A stretch of DNA of 64,000 bases from Haloimpatiens sp. FM7315 (GCA_041861885.1 JBGVUE010000001.1:1972001-2036000), one strand, 5' to 3'; counted from the first letter of the stretch, positions 9,359 through 19,614 are shown. Notes: generated by a model not told the origin, from the sequence alone. Numbers and translations: made by a program.

Positions 9359-10002
9359 AGATTGCACCTATATCCAAATCCATATATTGTTTCAATATTT
9401 AAAAATGGAGCTTTATTTCTAATTTTTTTGATAAAATTATCAACAACACGATCATTTCCAATAAAATTTTCTGCCCAAACTTGATTTATAATTTGTTCTC
9501 TAGACAAGGCAATTCCTTTGTTCTCAATAAAATACATTATTAAATTATATTCTCTAGAAGTTGTATTAACTTCTTCATTATTATGTTTAATTGTTCGTTT
9601 TTTAATATCAATAGTGAAATCCTTAAATACTAAAATTTCTTTATTAATACTTTTAGTAGATAAATTCTTAATTCTATATATTAATTCTTTAGGTAAAAAT
9701 GGTTTTGAAATATACTCATCACATCCCATTTCAAAACCTAATACTCGATCTATACTATCACTTCTAGCAGATATTAATATAACTGGAGTATCTAATTTAG
9801 TTTTTATATCTTTAAGCAAATCAAAACCAGAACCATCAGGAAGCATTAAATCTATTACCCAAATATTAATATTATTATGGATATTTTCATATGCTTCTTT
9901 TAGATTTAAACAAGAATAAACATTATATCCATTTTCCTTTAGATAAAAACTTAAAATATCATTTAATTCTTTTTCATCTTCTAATATGCATATATTTTTC
10001 AT
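9355..10002 (-). CDS. OmpR/PhoB-type response regulator
   Basis: The 215-aa protein has a receiver domain with acidic pocket EDEKE, phosphorylation site in VIDLMLPDGSG (Asp about residue 52) and conserved Lys in SKPF, and a winged-helix domain ending IETIYGFGYRCNL. A strong aaggagg site precedes the ATG. It is the first gene of the two-component pair and sits divergent to the carrier gene across about 260 bases of AT-rich intergenic DNA where its operator should lie. Confidence 0.92.
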   Translation of the reverse strand: MKNICILEDEKELNDILSFYLKENGYNVYSCLNLKEAYENIHNNINIWVIDLMLPDGSGFDLLKDIKTKLDTPVILISARSDSIDRVLGFEMGCDEYISKPFLPKELIYRIKNLSTKSINKEILVFKDFTIDIKKRTIKHNNEEVNTTSREYNLIMYFIENKGIALSREQIINQVWAENFIGNDRVVDNFIKKIRNKAPFLNIETIYGFGYRCNL

Positions 10003-10259
10003 ATTCTAATCCTCCTTATATTATTTTACCATATTTTTATAATCATATTCAAACTAAAAATGCAAACAATATTATAATAAAAGTTTTTTAGACAATTTTT
10101 TTAGTTATTAGCCTATATTTTTTAAAATACTTAACAACTCATAAATAGAAACATTTGAACACAATTAATTATAAAATATTATATTTGAAAAATAATTTAA
10201 TTAAAGTTGAATTTTATAATAAAAGTAAATGAAATAATAAAATGAAAGGTGGTTCAACT

Positions 10260-11733
10260 ATGGATAAAATGAAAAAAATTCAAAATGCCAACAGCATTCA
10301 CAATTTTATTTGCTTTAATCTTCGTTGCAGCAATTTTTACTTATATCATTCCAGCTGGTACTTATGATTATGCTGATAAAATTCCAGTTCCAGGAACTTA
10401 CCATTTAGTAAAGACCAATCCACAAGGATTATGGGATGTATTCCAAGCTCCCATTAAAGGATTCAAAGCAGCTCTTGACGTAGCTTTATTTATTTTAATT
10501 TTAGGAGGATTCTTAGGAATTGTATTTGAAACTAAAGCTATTGATTCAGCTCTAGGTTCCATTTTAAAGAAATTGAATGGAAAAGAAAAGTATCTAATTC
10601 CAATTTTAATGATTTTCTTTGCAATTGGTGGTACAACTTATGGAATGGCAGAAGAAACAATTGCCTTTTATCCATTAATTATCCCAATTGTATTAGCAGC
10701 AGGTTATGATTTAGTAACTGTAATTATGATCATTTTCTTAGGTTCTGGTGTTGGCGTACTTGGAGGATTAGTAGATCCATTTGCAGTAGGAATTGCATCA
10801 GAATTAGCAGGAATATCAATTGGTGAAGGAATTCAATTTAGATTGATTGCTTTAATATTAGGTGTTTCGTGGGCAATTATATTTACAATGCGTTATGCAG
10901 CTAAAGTTAAAGCCGATCCAACTAAATCAATCACATATGATATGAACCAAAAATTAATTAAGAAATTTAATAATTTTGATTCTAGTCAAGCTATTGAAAT
11001 TACAAAGAAAAGAAAAATTGTATTAATTATCTTCATATTAACATTTGTAATTATGATTATATCTATTATTCCATGGCAATATAAATTTGGAATTAATTTC
11101 TTTGCAAATTTACATGCATCTCTAATTAAAATACCTGTATTTAAATTTTTTCTAGGATCAATGTTACCACTTGGAGATTGGTTCTTTGTCGAAATGTCAG
11201 TATTATTCTTAATTTCATCAATTATTATAGCAATATTCTATCGTTTTCCTGAAAATAAAATTATTGATTTATTCATGGCTGGAGCTAAAGATTTATTATC
11301 TGTAGCATTAATTCTTGGTGTAGCTAGAGGTATCTCAATTATCTTAAATGATGGGATGATTATAGGTACAATATTACATTCTGGTGAAATGGCATTAACT
11401 AATGTTAATAAAGCAGTCTTTGCAATTGGATCATATCTCTTATATATACCTTTAACATTCTTAATTCCATCAACTTCAGGTTTAGCTACAGCATCAATGC
11501 CAATTATTGCCCCATTAGCTGACTTTGCAGGAGTTGGTAGAGAAGTAGTCGTTATGGCTTTTCAATCTGGTGCTGAAACAATGAATTTCATATCACCAAC
11601 ACAATGTGTATTAGTGGGTGCCTTAGCAATTACAGGTGTTCCATATTCACGCTGGTTAAAAGCAATTAGACCATTCTTATTAGGTATAATTGTTATTGTA
11701 TTTATAGTTCTTACATTAGCAACATATTTATAA
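10260..11733 (+). CDS. YfcC-family membrane carrier (N-terminal frameshift)
   Basis: The main frame (10285-11733, 482 codons) encodes a carrier of the YfcC / C4-dicarboxylate-carrier-like superfamily, with about 12 hydrophobic segments and conserved loops such as GGTTYGMAEETIAFYPLI and IPSTSGLATASMPIIAPLAD. The start at 10285 has no ribosome binding site. An ATG at 10260 behind gaaaggtgg is well placed but one base out of frame; removing one A from the seven-A run at 10272-10278 gives MDKMKKFKMPTAFTILF, a typical family N-terminus. Substrates in the family are poorly known (dicarboxylates, amino acids, peptides). It probably imports the substrate of the next gene. Confidence 0.85.
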
Positions 11734-11750
11734 GGCAACATATTTATAAG
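11719..11750 (+). repeat. 16-bp tandem duplication over a stop codon
   Basis: The unit gcaacatatttataag occurs twice in direct succession. The first copy holds the stop codon of the carrier gene; the second pushes the ggggg ribosome binding site of the dehydrogenase downstream. Confidence 0.9.
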
Positions 11751-11761
11751 GGGGAAAAATA

Positions 11762-12868
11762 ATGAAAAAAGTAACTGTAATCGGAGCTGGTAATGGTGGT
11801 ATGACTGCCGCTTATCATTTCGCTAAAAAAGGATATGAAGTATGTTTATATGATTTTAAAAAATTTGATACTCAAATTAAAGCCATTGAAGCTAATGGTG
11901 GTATTGAAGCTTTAGAAGAAGCTCATGGATGTAAAATGATACTTCCGGGTTTTGAGAAAAATATTCATGCTACTACAGATGAGAAAACAGCAGCTGAATT
12001 TGCTAATATGATGGTTATGGTATGTCCATCATTTGCCCAAGAAATCTTATTTAGTGGATTACTTGAATATATTAAAGATGGTCAAGAAATCGTTATAATG
12101 CCAGGTAATTATGGTGGTTTAGTATTATCTAAATTAGTTAACGAAAAAAGACCTGAATTAGATCTAACGTTTATAGATGCAATTTCAATTCCATGGGCAA
12201 CAAGGATTGAAAAACCAGGTGTACTAACAATCATGGGAATTAAAGAATTTATTCCAATGTCAATATTCCCTAAATCAAAAGCTAATCAAAGTTTGGTAAA
12301 TCGTTTAAACGATGTCATGCCAATACCTGTAGAAATATTGGCTAATCCATTAATTGCTGGATTAGAAAACATTAACTTTGGTGGTCATCCTTTAATAACA
12401 ACAGTTAACATTGGTCTATTAGAAAACTTTGATGGAAACTTTAATTATTACCATGATTGTTGCTCTCATGCTACTGCTAATGCATGTAAAATCTTAGATA
12501 AAGAAAGATTAGCAGTTGGTGAATCTTTTGGATATAAATTAAGAACCGAATTAGAAGCAATGAATGCTTTATATGCATCTAATTATGAAACCGTTTATGA
12601 TTTCAATCGTGCTAGTGTTACACATGGAAAAGTCAACAAAGGACCTAACTCTTCTAAAGCACGTTACATTACAGAAGATATTCCATACTTATTTGTACCT
12701 TGTTATGAATTTGCAAAATTAGCTGGAATTAAAACTCCTATTATCGAATCCATTATCAATCTAGCTAATGCATATAACGAAACTAATTATTATGAATCAG
12801 GAAGAACACTTGAAAAAATGGGACTTAATGGTTTAACTATTGACGAAATTAAAAAGAGATTATCATAA
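11762..12868 (+). CDS. NAD/NADP octopine/nopaline dehydrogenase family protein
   Basis: The 368-aa protein begins with a Rossmann dinucleotide fold (VTVIGAGNGGMTAAYHFAKK, acidic residue in VCLYD after the second strand) followed by the all-helical C-terminal domain of the octopine dehydrogenase family (HATANACKILDKER, FGYKLRTELEAM). Family members reductively condense an amino acid with a 2-oxo acid or do the reverse. Its placement 28 bases after the carrier gene suggests catabolism of an imported opine-like or N-substituted amino acid, but the substrate is inferred only. Length is normal. Confidence 0.85.
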   Translation: MKKVTVIGAGNGGMTAAYHFAKKGYEVCLYDFKKFDTQIKAIEANGGIEALEEAHGCKMILPGFEKNIHATTDEKTAAEFANMMVMVCPSFAQEILFSGLLEYIKDGQEIVIMPGNYGGLVLSKLVNEKRPELDLTFIDAISIPWATRIEKPGVLTIMGIKEFIPMSIFPKSKANQSLVNRLNDVMPIPVEILANPLIAGLENINFGGHPLITTVNIGLLENFDGNFNYYHDCCSHATANACKILDKERLAVGESFGYKLRTELEAMNALYASNYETVYDFNRASVTHGKVNKGPNSSKARYITEDIPYLFVPCYEFAKLAGIKTPIIESIINLANAYNETNYYESGRTLEKMGLNGLTIDEIKKRLS

Positions 12869-12888
12869 AAAATAATATACTGTAGATC

Positions 12889-12934
12889 CTATAAAAAGAT
12901 ACAGAATTGTTCTAATTTCTGTATCTTTTTATAG
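12889..12934 (+). terminator. Strong terminator of the carrier-dehydrogenase operon
   Basis: Eighteen-base perfect arms (ctataaaaagatacagaa and its complement) with a ten-base loop begin 20 bases after the stop codon; the 3' arm contains five T. Confidence 0.8.
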
Positions 12935-12949
12935 CGTATTTTTCATTGT

Positions 12950-12986
12950 AGAAACACCAATTATATTTTATATAATTGGTGTTTCT
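12950..12986. terminator. Second hairpin after the operon
   Basis: Sixteen-base perfect arms (agaaacaccaattata and complement) with a five-base loop lie 16 bases after the first terminator. They may be a back-up terminator or an end structure of the acquired block. Confidence 0.5.
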
Positions 12987-13014
12987 GTATCTAAATTATT
13001 ATACTAACACCACT

Positions 13015-13039
13015 TTTTTTGCTGCCATTATCCTGCCAT
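13015..13039 (+). repeat. Direct repeat, right copy (25 bp)
   Basis: Identical to 7623-7647, same orientation. The rest of the 12987-13263 gap is AT-rich with no visible gene. Confidence 0.8.
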
Positions 13040-13263
13040 GATATTCATCCTCCTAATATTTTATCTTATTATATCATGACCGAATGTTTTCTGTACAATT
13101 TATTATAACCGATGATAGAGTTAATTTACTGTAGGAAAATAAAATATAGAAATCACCCTGCATAAAATAAAGATTTGAATTAACAAAAATATATAATTAA
13201 TCTATCTCATATTATACCATGCTTTCATATTTATGTAGTAAAATATACCCGAAGAATTTAGCT

Positions 13264-14087
13264 TTATATTCCTACTATTGATCTTAATGCATTGTATAGT
13301 CCTGCCTTTTCGCCTCTTTCAATAGCCGTCAGGCTGTTATCATATGAACTATTAGCTTTATTTGCTGAACATCTTAATTCTCTGATTATTTGATCTTGTA
13401 TGTGCTCCTTCTTTTCTCTCTTTTCCTTTATCTTTTGAGCCATCACAAGATCATATATTTTGCCACCATTTTTCTTATATATCAATAATTTAGACATCTG
13501 AGATACTCCTAATTTACTCCATCCTTTAGGTCTACTGCTTAATCGTTCAGAAAATATATTGCTAATGTGACCTTCGGCACTACATCCAATTATTTCATAA
13601 CCTTTATCTGCTTTTATCTTGATCTACACCCTCATGTACATATACTAATTTAGGCATAGCTATATTTCGCATATTTTTCTTAGCATTGTTGTTATTTTTA
13701 TTTTGAAGATGTACATGATCTTCATCAGCTTCTACATACAATATTCTAATATTTCTTTTTTCAGTTTTCTTAATTTCAGGTTGAATTACATCAACACTAT
13801 GTACTTTATCCATAACTGCTTGTTTGCTTATTTTATCATCGTAAGATGCCTTCTCACCTGCTTTCCTATAACTGCTTTCTAATCCCGCTGCTACGTAGAT
13901 AATTATCCATATCCTCCAAAATTTCTACTAGTATATTTCTTCCCAGTTCAAAAAGATTCTCTTTTAAATCTATAACCAAATCAGCAATATCCTTTCTTTC
14001 ACAAATAAAACTTTTTATTTCCTTTTCAATTTCTTTTACCCCAAATTCGTTAAAATGTTGTATGCTATTATACATAGAAGATATCAA
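13264..14087 (-). mobile_element. Decayed ISLre2-family (UPF0236) transposase
   Basis: Three broken minus-strand frames recite the transposase in order: an N-terminal piece (FGVKEIEKEIKSFICERKD, 13866-14087), a middle piece (VDVIQPEIKKTEKRNIRILY and LPKLVYVHEG-like, 13604-13813) and a C-terminal piece reading upstream of 13497 as GCSAEGHISNIFSERLSSRP then KGWSKLGVSQMSKL. The motif GCSAEGHxSxxxSxRLSSRP is characteristic of ISLre2. A full copy would be about 1.4 kb; here the central catalytic part is deleted and several frameshifts occur. Confidence 0.85.
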
Positions 14088-14123
14088 TACTTTCTAATTT
14101 TTATTTGTTTCTCAACTTATATT

Positions 14124-14891
14124 TTAGTAGGATGATATCTTCTTTTCAACAAGTTCTTTTGTTATAGCAAGACCAAGTCCTGTACTTTTCCCATTTAAAG
14201 TACACGGAACAGCTAAATATACTATCGCTATAGCAAAAGATGCATTAGAAAACAAGCTAAAAATATTGCTAATTCCAAAGCCTTTATAGATTTCTACTGT
14301 AAAAAAAGCAAGGAATCCAAATAACTGCATGAAAAAGCATATTTCAATTGGGGTAAATTCTTTAGAGTACTTTCTAGATAATATACTAGCTATAGATAAA
14401 CATACACAGGATAAAAATATAAAGGCAATACCTTTTATGTTATTAAAGCTAAGAACATTTCCTTTCATATAAAAAATAAATATAACTCCAAATATAGAAA
14501 TAATAACAGATAAGACCTGTTTAATGTTAACATTTTCTTTTAAAAATATTATACTTAAAATTAAAATAAGCACTGGAGTTAAAGCACTTATGATACCTGC
14601 TTCTGAAGAATTAATCCACTGAAGTCCTATACTTTGTAAAAGGAAAAATCCGCTTGGAAAAAATATAGATATAATAATAAGTTTTTTAATATCTTTACCT
14701 TTAAAATTTATTTTTATAATTTTAAATATAAATGCTATAAAAATAATTAAAAAAGAAATACTAAATCTCATTGCTAAAGTATCATATGGATTTGTAATAG
14801 ATACTGCCTGTTTTGTAAATAAAAATGAAAGTCCTATTATAATATTGCTTAAAATAACTGATAAATAACCTAAGTTTTTATTATTTTTCAA
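14124..14891 (-). pseudogene. EamA-type transporter fused to a histidine-kinase tail
   Basis: Residues 1 to about 232 are a drug/metabolite (EamA/DMT) transporter almost identical to the first three quarters of the intact paralogue at 38154-39053, up to VYLAVPCTL. The sequence then switches in frame to GKSTGLGLAITKELVEK, the G2 box and last helix of a sensor kinase, and stops. The last two to three membrane helices are therefore lost and the protein is probably inactive. The TTG start and about 80 bases upstream are also shared with the 38-kb copy, so this is a duplication followed by a deletion fusion. Confidence 0.85.
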
Positions 14892-15116
14892 GTAATCCCA
14901 TCCTTTATAATTTATTTATAATGGTTAATCAGTAGTCATTATACATATTATCTATTTTTTCTTCAAGCTTTAAGAAATACTAATCTACATAATATATTTT
15001 TAAAAAACTCTCCTTTATTAATAGTTACTTTTATACATTTGTTCCATCAATATTTAATTGTTAACTATTTGTGAACTTCGTATAATTTATTTGAAATCAT
15101 ATTAAGGAGGTTACTT

Positions 15117-15749
15117 ATGAGTAAGATAAAGAATTGTAAAGCATGTGGTAAAGAAATTGCAAAAGGAGTGAATAAATGTGTTCACTGCGGAAAAGACCAA
15201 AGGAACTTTTTTATGAAGCATAAAATTATAACTATAATTTTAGCATTAATTGTTTTAGGTGGTCTTGCTTCATCTCTAAACACTACCGAACCAACTAAAG
15301 TAGGAGAAACTTCTAGTAAAAATAGTAGTTCTAATAAATCAACTACTAGCAAGACAAAAACATTTAAAGTTGGAGATGTAGTACAATTAAAAGATTTTAA
15401 AATAACTGTTAACAAAGTTTATACTGTTTCTGGCAATGAATTTGCTAAACCTAAAGATGGAAATGAATTTATTGCTGTTGATTGCACTGTGGAAAACATA
15501 TCTAAAGAAGAACAAGCTGTTTCTTCTTTAATAATGTTTAAAGTAGTAGATAAAGATGGAAGAGCCTGCGAATATTCAATGACAGGACAAACTGCAGCAA
15601 ATGCAGGACAAATGGATGGCAAGGTTGGAGTAGGAAGAAAAATGACGGGAGTATATGTTGTTGAAGTACCTAAGGGTACAACAGGATTAGAACTAGAATT
15701 TGATAGTTCCTTACTTTCTAATGGTCAAGTAGTTGTTACTCTTAACTAA
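15117..15749 (+). CDS. Zinc-ribbon / membrane / DUF4352 protein
   Basis: The 210-aa protein has an N-terminal zinc ribbon (CKACGKEIAKGVNKCVHCGK), one membrane helix (about residues 36-55), a Ser/Thr/Lys-rich linker and a C-terminal DUF4352 immunoglobulin-like domain (KVGDVVQLKDFKITVNKV ... FIAVDCTVENISKEE) which should be extracytoplasmic. DUF4352 domains occur in Firmicute lipoproteins of unknown role. An aaggagg site precedes the ATG. It is monocistronic with its own terminator. Confidence 0.85.
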   Translation: MSKIKNCKACGKEIAKGVNKCVHCGKDQRNFFMKHKIITIILALIVLGGLASSLNTTEPTKVGETSSKNSSSNKSTTSKTKTFKVGDVVQLKDFKITVNKVYTVSGNEFAKPKDGNEFIAVDCTVENISKEEQAVSSLIMFKVVDKDGRACEYSMTGQTAANAGQMDGKVGVGRKMTGVYVVEVPKGTTGLELEFDSSLLSNGQVVVTLN

Positions 15750-15776
15750 ATAAATAGCTCTCATATAAAGATACAG

Positions 15777-15828
15777 TACCCTTTAGAAAGACTATAATAA
15801 CAAAAGTCTACTCTAAAGGGTATTTTTT
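15777..15828 (+). terminator. Intrinsic terminator of the DUF4352 gene
   Basis: Arms taccctttaga and tctaaagggta with an inner agac/gtct pairing end in a T6 run, 27 bases after the stop. Confidence 0.8.
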
Positions 15829-15869
15829 AATTAAAACTAAATTCTATTTTTATACCAAACATAAAATAG

Positions 15870-16540
15870 TTATATTCTACTTTTTAATCTAATAGATGAA
15901 AATTCCATGGTCATGGCAAAAGCTAGTATTAAGTAAGATATTATTCCTACTTCCTGCATATTATAATAAAAAGCTCCAGCCATAAAAAATTCGTAACCAA
16001 TTCCTCCCTCACCTGTAGCTGCTCCCATAGCAACAGCATTTATAAAATTAATTTCAAACCTCATAAAAGTCCATGCTATTAAATAAATAACTGTAGATGG
16101 AAGTATTGCTTGAAACATAATATGTCCCCAATTTGCACCACTTGCTTTTAAAGCTTCAATAACCCCCATGCAAAAAATGCTAAGAAAATTGAAATTATTG
16201 CTCCAAATAATGTGGTTAAAAAGGCTATGCTTAATGTTGTAACAACACAATAAAAGCCCTAGTAATCATTACAAAGGTGGTAAAAAAAGCAAAATATCCT
16301 GTCATTACATTTTGACCAAAAGAAAATAATAAAATCATGACCCAAACAATATCTGGTATGTTTCTAAATATAGATGCTATAATTCTTGGTATTAGTCTTA
16401 TAAGCTTATTGGTAATAGTTTCAACAATCTTTTTTATAATTACATGGAGTTTGCTTTAAGATTTTTCATTAGGATAAAATTTATGTATAGCCCATAAAAA
16501 AGCTTTAGGGATCAGTACAACACCTTGCAGAAAATCATAC
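15870..16540 (-). pseudogene. phnE remnant (phosphonate ABC transporter permease)
   Basis: Successive minus-strand frames contain FLQGVVLIPKAFLWAIHKFY (about 16500), RNIPDIVWVMILLFSFGQNV (about 16350) and the permease signature region GVIEALKASGANWGHIMFQA then TFMRFEINFINAVAMGAATG (15900-16180). This is the conserved order of PhnE-type phosphonate permeases, but split by at least two frameshifts and with a piece missing near 16200-16260. No functional product is expected. Confidence 0.75.
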
Positions 16541-16587
16541 TTAATTACCCAGTTTTTTTATTAACATTGCCGCCTACTCTTTTTCTT

Positions 16588-16770
16588 TTTCATCATAAAT
16601 AGATAACATTCCTGAAATTGTAAATTTATACCACAATCTACCATACAGCACATTGTCAAAATTTATTTTTCCTTCTGTTGCATCAATCATCCTATTTATG
16701 CACCTTAAAACAGTAGATTTACCTGCTCCCAATGGTCCTATAATTAAAGGTACTATTATCTTTATATAAT
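16588..16770 (-). pseudogene. phnC remnant (phosphonate ABC ATPase)
   Basis: A minus-strand frame reads a Walker A region IIGPLGAGKSTVLRCINRMI followed by DATEGKINFDN, typical of PhnC ATPases, then drifts into unrelated sequence and a stop. The Q-loop, signature motif and Walker B are missing. Together with the adjacent phnE pieces it marks a lost phosphonate importer. The next 300 bases (16771-17083) show a long unassigned plus-strand frame without a start codon and nothing else I can support. Confidence 0.65.
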
Positions 16771-17083
16771 AACCTTTATGAACTTAAATCTTTTGTTTAT
16801 TCAATTAATGTATTTTTATATACTTATTTAAATATTAAATATTCAGTAGTTTTAGACCATCTATGCTACGACAATCTTAGCCTTATTACTTCTTGTAATT
16901 CAGAATTTTTAAAAGAAACTTTCTTTAGAATTAGTAGCTACTTATGTTCATGTACACAGCAATTATTTATGCCAACTTTTTTAAAAAATATACTGGGCAA
17001 TCTCCTAATAAATATAGAAAAAATGCCACTACTGAATACCTAAAGTATTGAAACACTTAATTCTACATATATTTTTCATGAAT

Positions 17084-17572
17084 TTATATAACAGTGCACT
17101 TATTTCCACACCATTCTAAAAACTTTTCAAAGTTTTTGTATGAAATATTAATTGTTGCAGTGTTGACATTAGGGTGAAAATTAATGCTACTTGAACCAAC
17201 TAAATCTTTATCTATTATGACCTGAACAGCTTTATTAATATCATTTATTAAACCAAAAGGACTAACTGCACCCGGTTTAAGTGCTAAATAATTATATAAT
17301 TTTTCTTCTGAGGCAAAAGATAGGGATTTACATCCCATTTTTTCAGCTAAACGTTTTAAATCTACCTGCTTTTTCTCATCTACAATTACGAGATAAAAGA
17401 TACTACCCTTTCTGTCACGTAGAAAAAGATTTTTGCACTGCTTACCTTCTATGTATATATCCAGTTGATTTGCTTCTTCAATGGTACATACTGGTTTATG
17501 TTCATACCTAACATACTCAATTTTTAACATATTAAAAATATCATATAGTCTTTGTTCACCTTCTGTAATCAA
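17084..17572 (-). CDS. ProX/YbaK-family aminoacyl-tRNA deacylase
   Basis: The 162-aa protein matches the trans-editing deacylase family that hydrolyses mischarged Ala-tRNA(Pro) and relatives: conserved Lys in KNLFLRDRKG, ALKPGAVSPFGLIND and the FHPNVNTATI segment are all present and length is normal. It starts with TTG at 17572, seven bases after an excellent gggggag site. It acts in the cytoplasm and is monocistronic. Confidence 0.85.
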   Translation of the reverse strand: MITEGEQRLYDIFNMLKIEYVRYEHKPVCTIEEANQLDIYIEGKQCKNLFLRDRKGSIFYLVIVDEKKQVDLKRLAEKMGCKSLSFASEEKLYNYLALKPGAVSPFGLINDINKAVQVIIDKDLVGSSSINFHPNVNTATINISYKNFEKFLEWCGNKCTVI

Positions 17573-18044
17573 ATTTACTCCCCCAATTCAAGAATATAAT
17601 TCTAAACTAATTTTAAAATTTTCTAAGCTCTGCATCTCTAATACCCTGACAAGTTATAAAATTCTTTATAACTTTTAGATATATTCTACCACAAATTCTC
17701 TATTTAAATGTAAGCGTCAAAATTTTTGCACCTTTAATATTTTTTAAAATATTGAACTCCATAAATGAATTATCTCTATATAATAAATGTGGTATATAAA
17801 AAAGATATGGAACCAGTGTCTATACTACACTATCTATTCCATATCTATAATACTTCAATTCCAAAATAACTTCATAGCAAATCATTATTTTTATGCCAAT
17901 ATTTTTCTTAAATCTGAGATATAAACAGCTTGCTGTTTCTTTAAATATATCCCCACAAAATATAATATTTACAAAATATTTTTCTTCATTTAAATTAAAT
18001 GCCTCAACAATACTTCTTTATTAAAAAATACACTCTATTAGGCA
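17573..18044. other. Intergenic region with one hairpin
   Basis: No gene is apparent. A hairpin with ten-base arms (agatatggaa / ttccatatct) occupies 17803-17846. The remainder is AT-rich, unassigned sequence. Confidence 0.5.
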
Positions 18045-18290
18045 ATGCACTTGGATGATATATATACAATGTCAGAGGCGGAGCTTTCACGATATTGTAG
18101 AGAAAAAGGCTATTATGTGCAGCAAATAAAAGACTGGAGGGTAAAATGTTTAAATGCCAATGAAAGAGTGGTAGATAACATAAAGAATTTCTCTGAGGAA
18201 TTAAAAGAAGAGAAGGAAAAAAACAAGGAACTATCAAAGGAGATAAGGTTAAAGCATTAGCCGAAACAATAGAGGAATAAGAAATTGGGA
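18045..18290 (+). pseudogene. Transposase OrfA-like fragment
   Basis: The frame contains MSEAELSRYCREKGYYVQQI followed by KDWRVKCLNANE and a coiled-coil of E and K residues, resembling the helix-turn-helix end of an IS3-type OrfA. It then shifts frame (KALAETIEE) and stops. The N-terminal part and OrfB are absent, so this is a remnant. Confidence 0.5.
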
Positions 18291-18470
18291 TTTAAATGAT
18301 AAAGTTGCATTGAATCCTACGAATGAAATTAAAGATAAAATCAATAAAGGAATAATTTCAAAATATAAAAAGAGAATTATCACAATAGTTTTTATAATTT
18401 ATGCGACAAATCTCTTGACAAACACCGGTCGGCATACTTAAAGGCTAATCATAAAAATCCTATATAAACA

Positions 18471-18505
18471 AAATGCGATAACTCATTTACTGACCTATCG
18501 CATTT
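18471..18505 (-). terminator. Terminator of the ferritin-like gene
   Basis: Arms aaatgcgata and tatcgcattt with a 15-base loop lie 13 bases past the stop codon; the minus strand continues tttt after the stem. Confidence 0.65.
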
Positions 18506-18517
18506 TACTTTTACGCC

Positions 18518-19255
18518 CTAAAAATTGTAACCTCTTGCCATTTTACTCTTTGCAAGCAGCTGTGATGTACCATCCCTTTCCCACTGCTCAACTTGTTCAA
18601 TAGCCTCCTGAGGGGTCTTTCCTAGGCCAACAAGCACTCCTGATAGTATAAATTCCTGATATAAATGTTCTGGATTAATCCCTTCTTTAGCTTCTGCTAA
18701 AGCACGAGTTACTAATGGAGTTATATATCTAACCCAGTCATCTGGAGTAAAATTAGCTGTATCCTGTTGCATTGCACTTCTATTCATATCTGGAAAATTC
18801 ATACTACTGTTTAAGGTAAACAGATAATTGTATTTTGAAGAATGTTTTATTTCATCTGTAATTATATCGAATAATACATCTCTGTATGGCCCCATTGGCA
18901 GAGCTCTTCTAATAGCTCTATATTTTTCTACTGCCTTTAACTCTCCAAATAAAGCTTTTTTAATGCCATCTATATAAGACCTTGGCATTTCAAAGGTTTC
19001 TTCACCACTAGAAGGCACTTCCATACCTGTAAAGTCTTTATAAATTTTTCTAAATAATCTATTATGTCTGCGTTCGTCATCTCTGATAGATGCTATTATT
19101 TCCTTTTCTTCTCTAGTTGGTGCTACACTAATAAGATAATCATAAAAAAGTTCATCTTCTCTTTCGCCTTGAACTGCTTCTTTTACCCATTCAAGTGCCT
19201 CTTGTAATTGAGGATTATACATCATATAATTCTCTGATCTTGGCATAATATACAC
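18518..19255 (-). CDS. Ferritin-like domain protein
   Basis: The 245-aa protein shows ferritin-type metal-binding pairs: E in EREDELFYDYL, then RDDERRHNRLF, E in GELKAVEKY, and DEIKHSSKYNYLF, giving two E...ExxH half-sites of a four-helix bundle. A helical C-terminal extension follows (ALAEAKEGINPEHLYQEFIL). It probably binds a di-iron centre; the reaction is unknown. A GTG start at 19255 is eight bases after aggagg, whereas the next ATG is too far. The 359 bases upstream to 19614 hold nothing I recognise. Confidence 0.8.
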   Translation of the reverse strand: MYIMPRSENYMMYNPQLQEALEWVKEAVQGEREDELFYDYLISVAPTREEKEIIASIRDDERRHNRLFRKIYKDFTGMEVPSSGEETFEMPRSYIDGIKKALFGELKAVEKYRAIRRALPMGPYRDVLFDIITDEIKHSSKYNYLFTLNSSMNFPDMNRSAMQQDTANFTPDDWVRYITPLVTRALAEAKEGINPEHLYQEFILSGVLVGLGKTPQEAIEQVEQWERDGTSQLLAKSKMARGYNF

Positions 19256-19614
19256 TAAAAATTCCTCCTGAAATAATAATTCAATAATATATTATGTTTA
19301 TATTTATATAAATGTGATTTTTGCACTCCATGTTGCTATTATGCTAATAATAATTATCTGATGGCAAAATTTAAGACCTCTTTTCTATTCAATAGTTTAT
19401 TTTATCAGCTAAGTTATCTGAAGATGAACAGTTCCATAAACTTAGTGCTATTCTCTATATCCAAGAATACCTTATTATTTAAGGTCCTAAATCATTAACT
19501 TTCTGTAGCTGGCTATTTTTATTTTTCAGGGTATATATTTACCATACATTCGAATTCAAAATTGTAGCATACTAATATTGTTATTATGATTATATATAAA
19601 AAAGGAGAAAAACT

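Noticed and set aside
9518..9919. 133-codon frame opposite the response regulator
   Set aside because: Antisense shadow of a clear OmpR-family gene.
10242..10262. ATG at 10242 as start of the carrier
   Set aside because: It overlaps the ribosome binding site itself and is in the same wrong frame as the ATG at 10260.
16771..17041. Long plus-strand frame without ATG
   Set aside because: No start codon with ribosome binding site and no recognisable motif, so chance in AT-rich DNA is likely.
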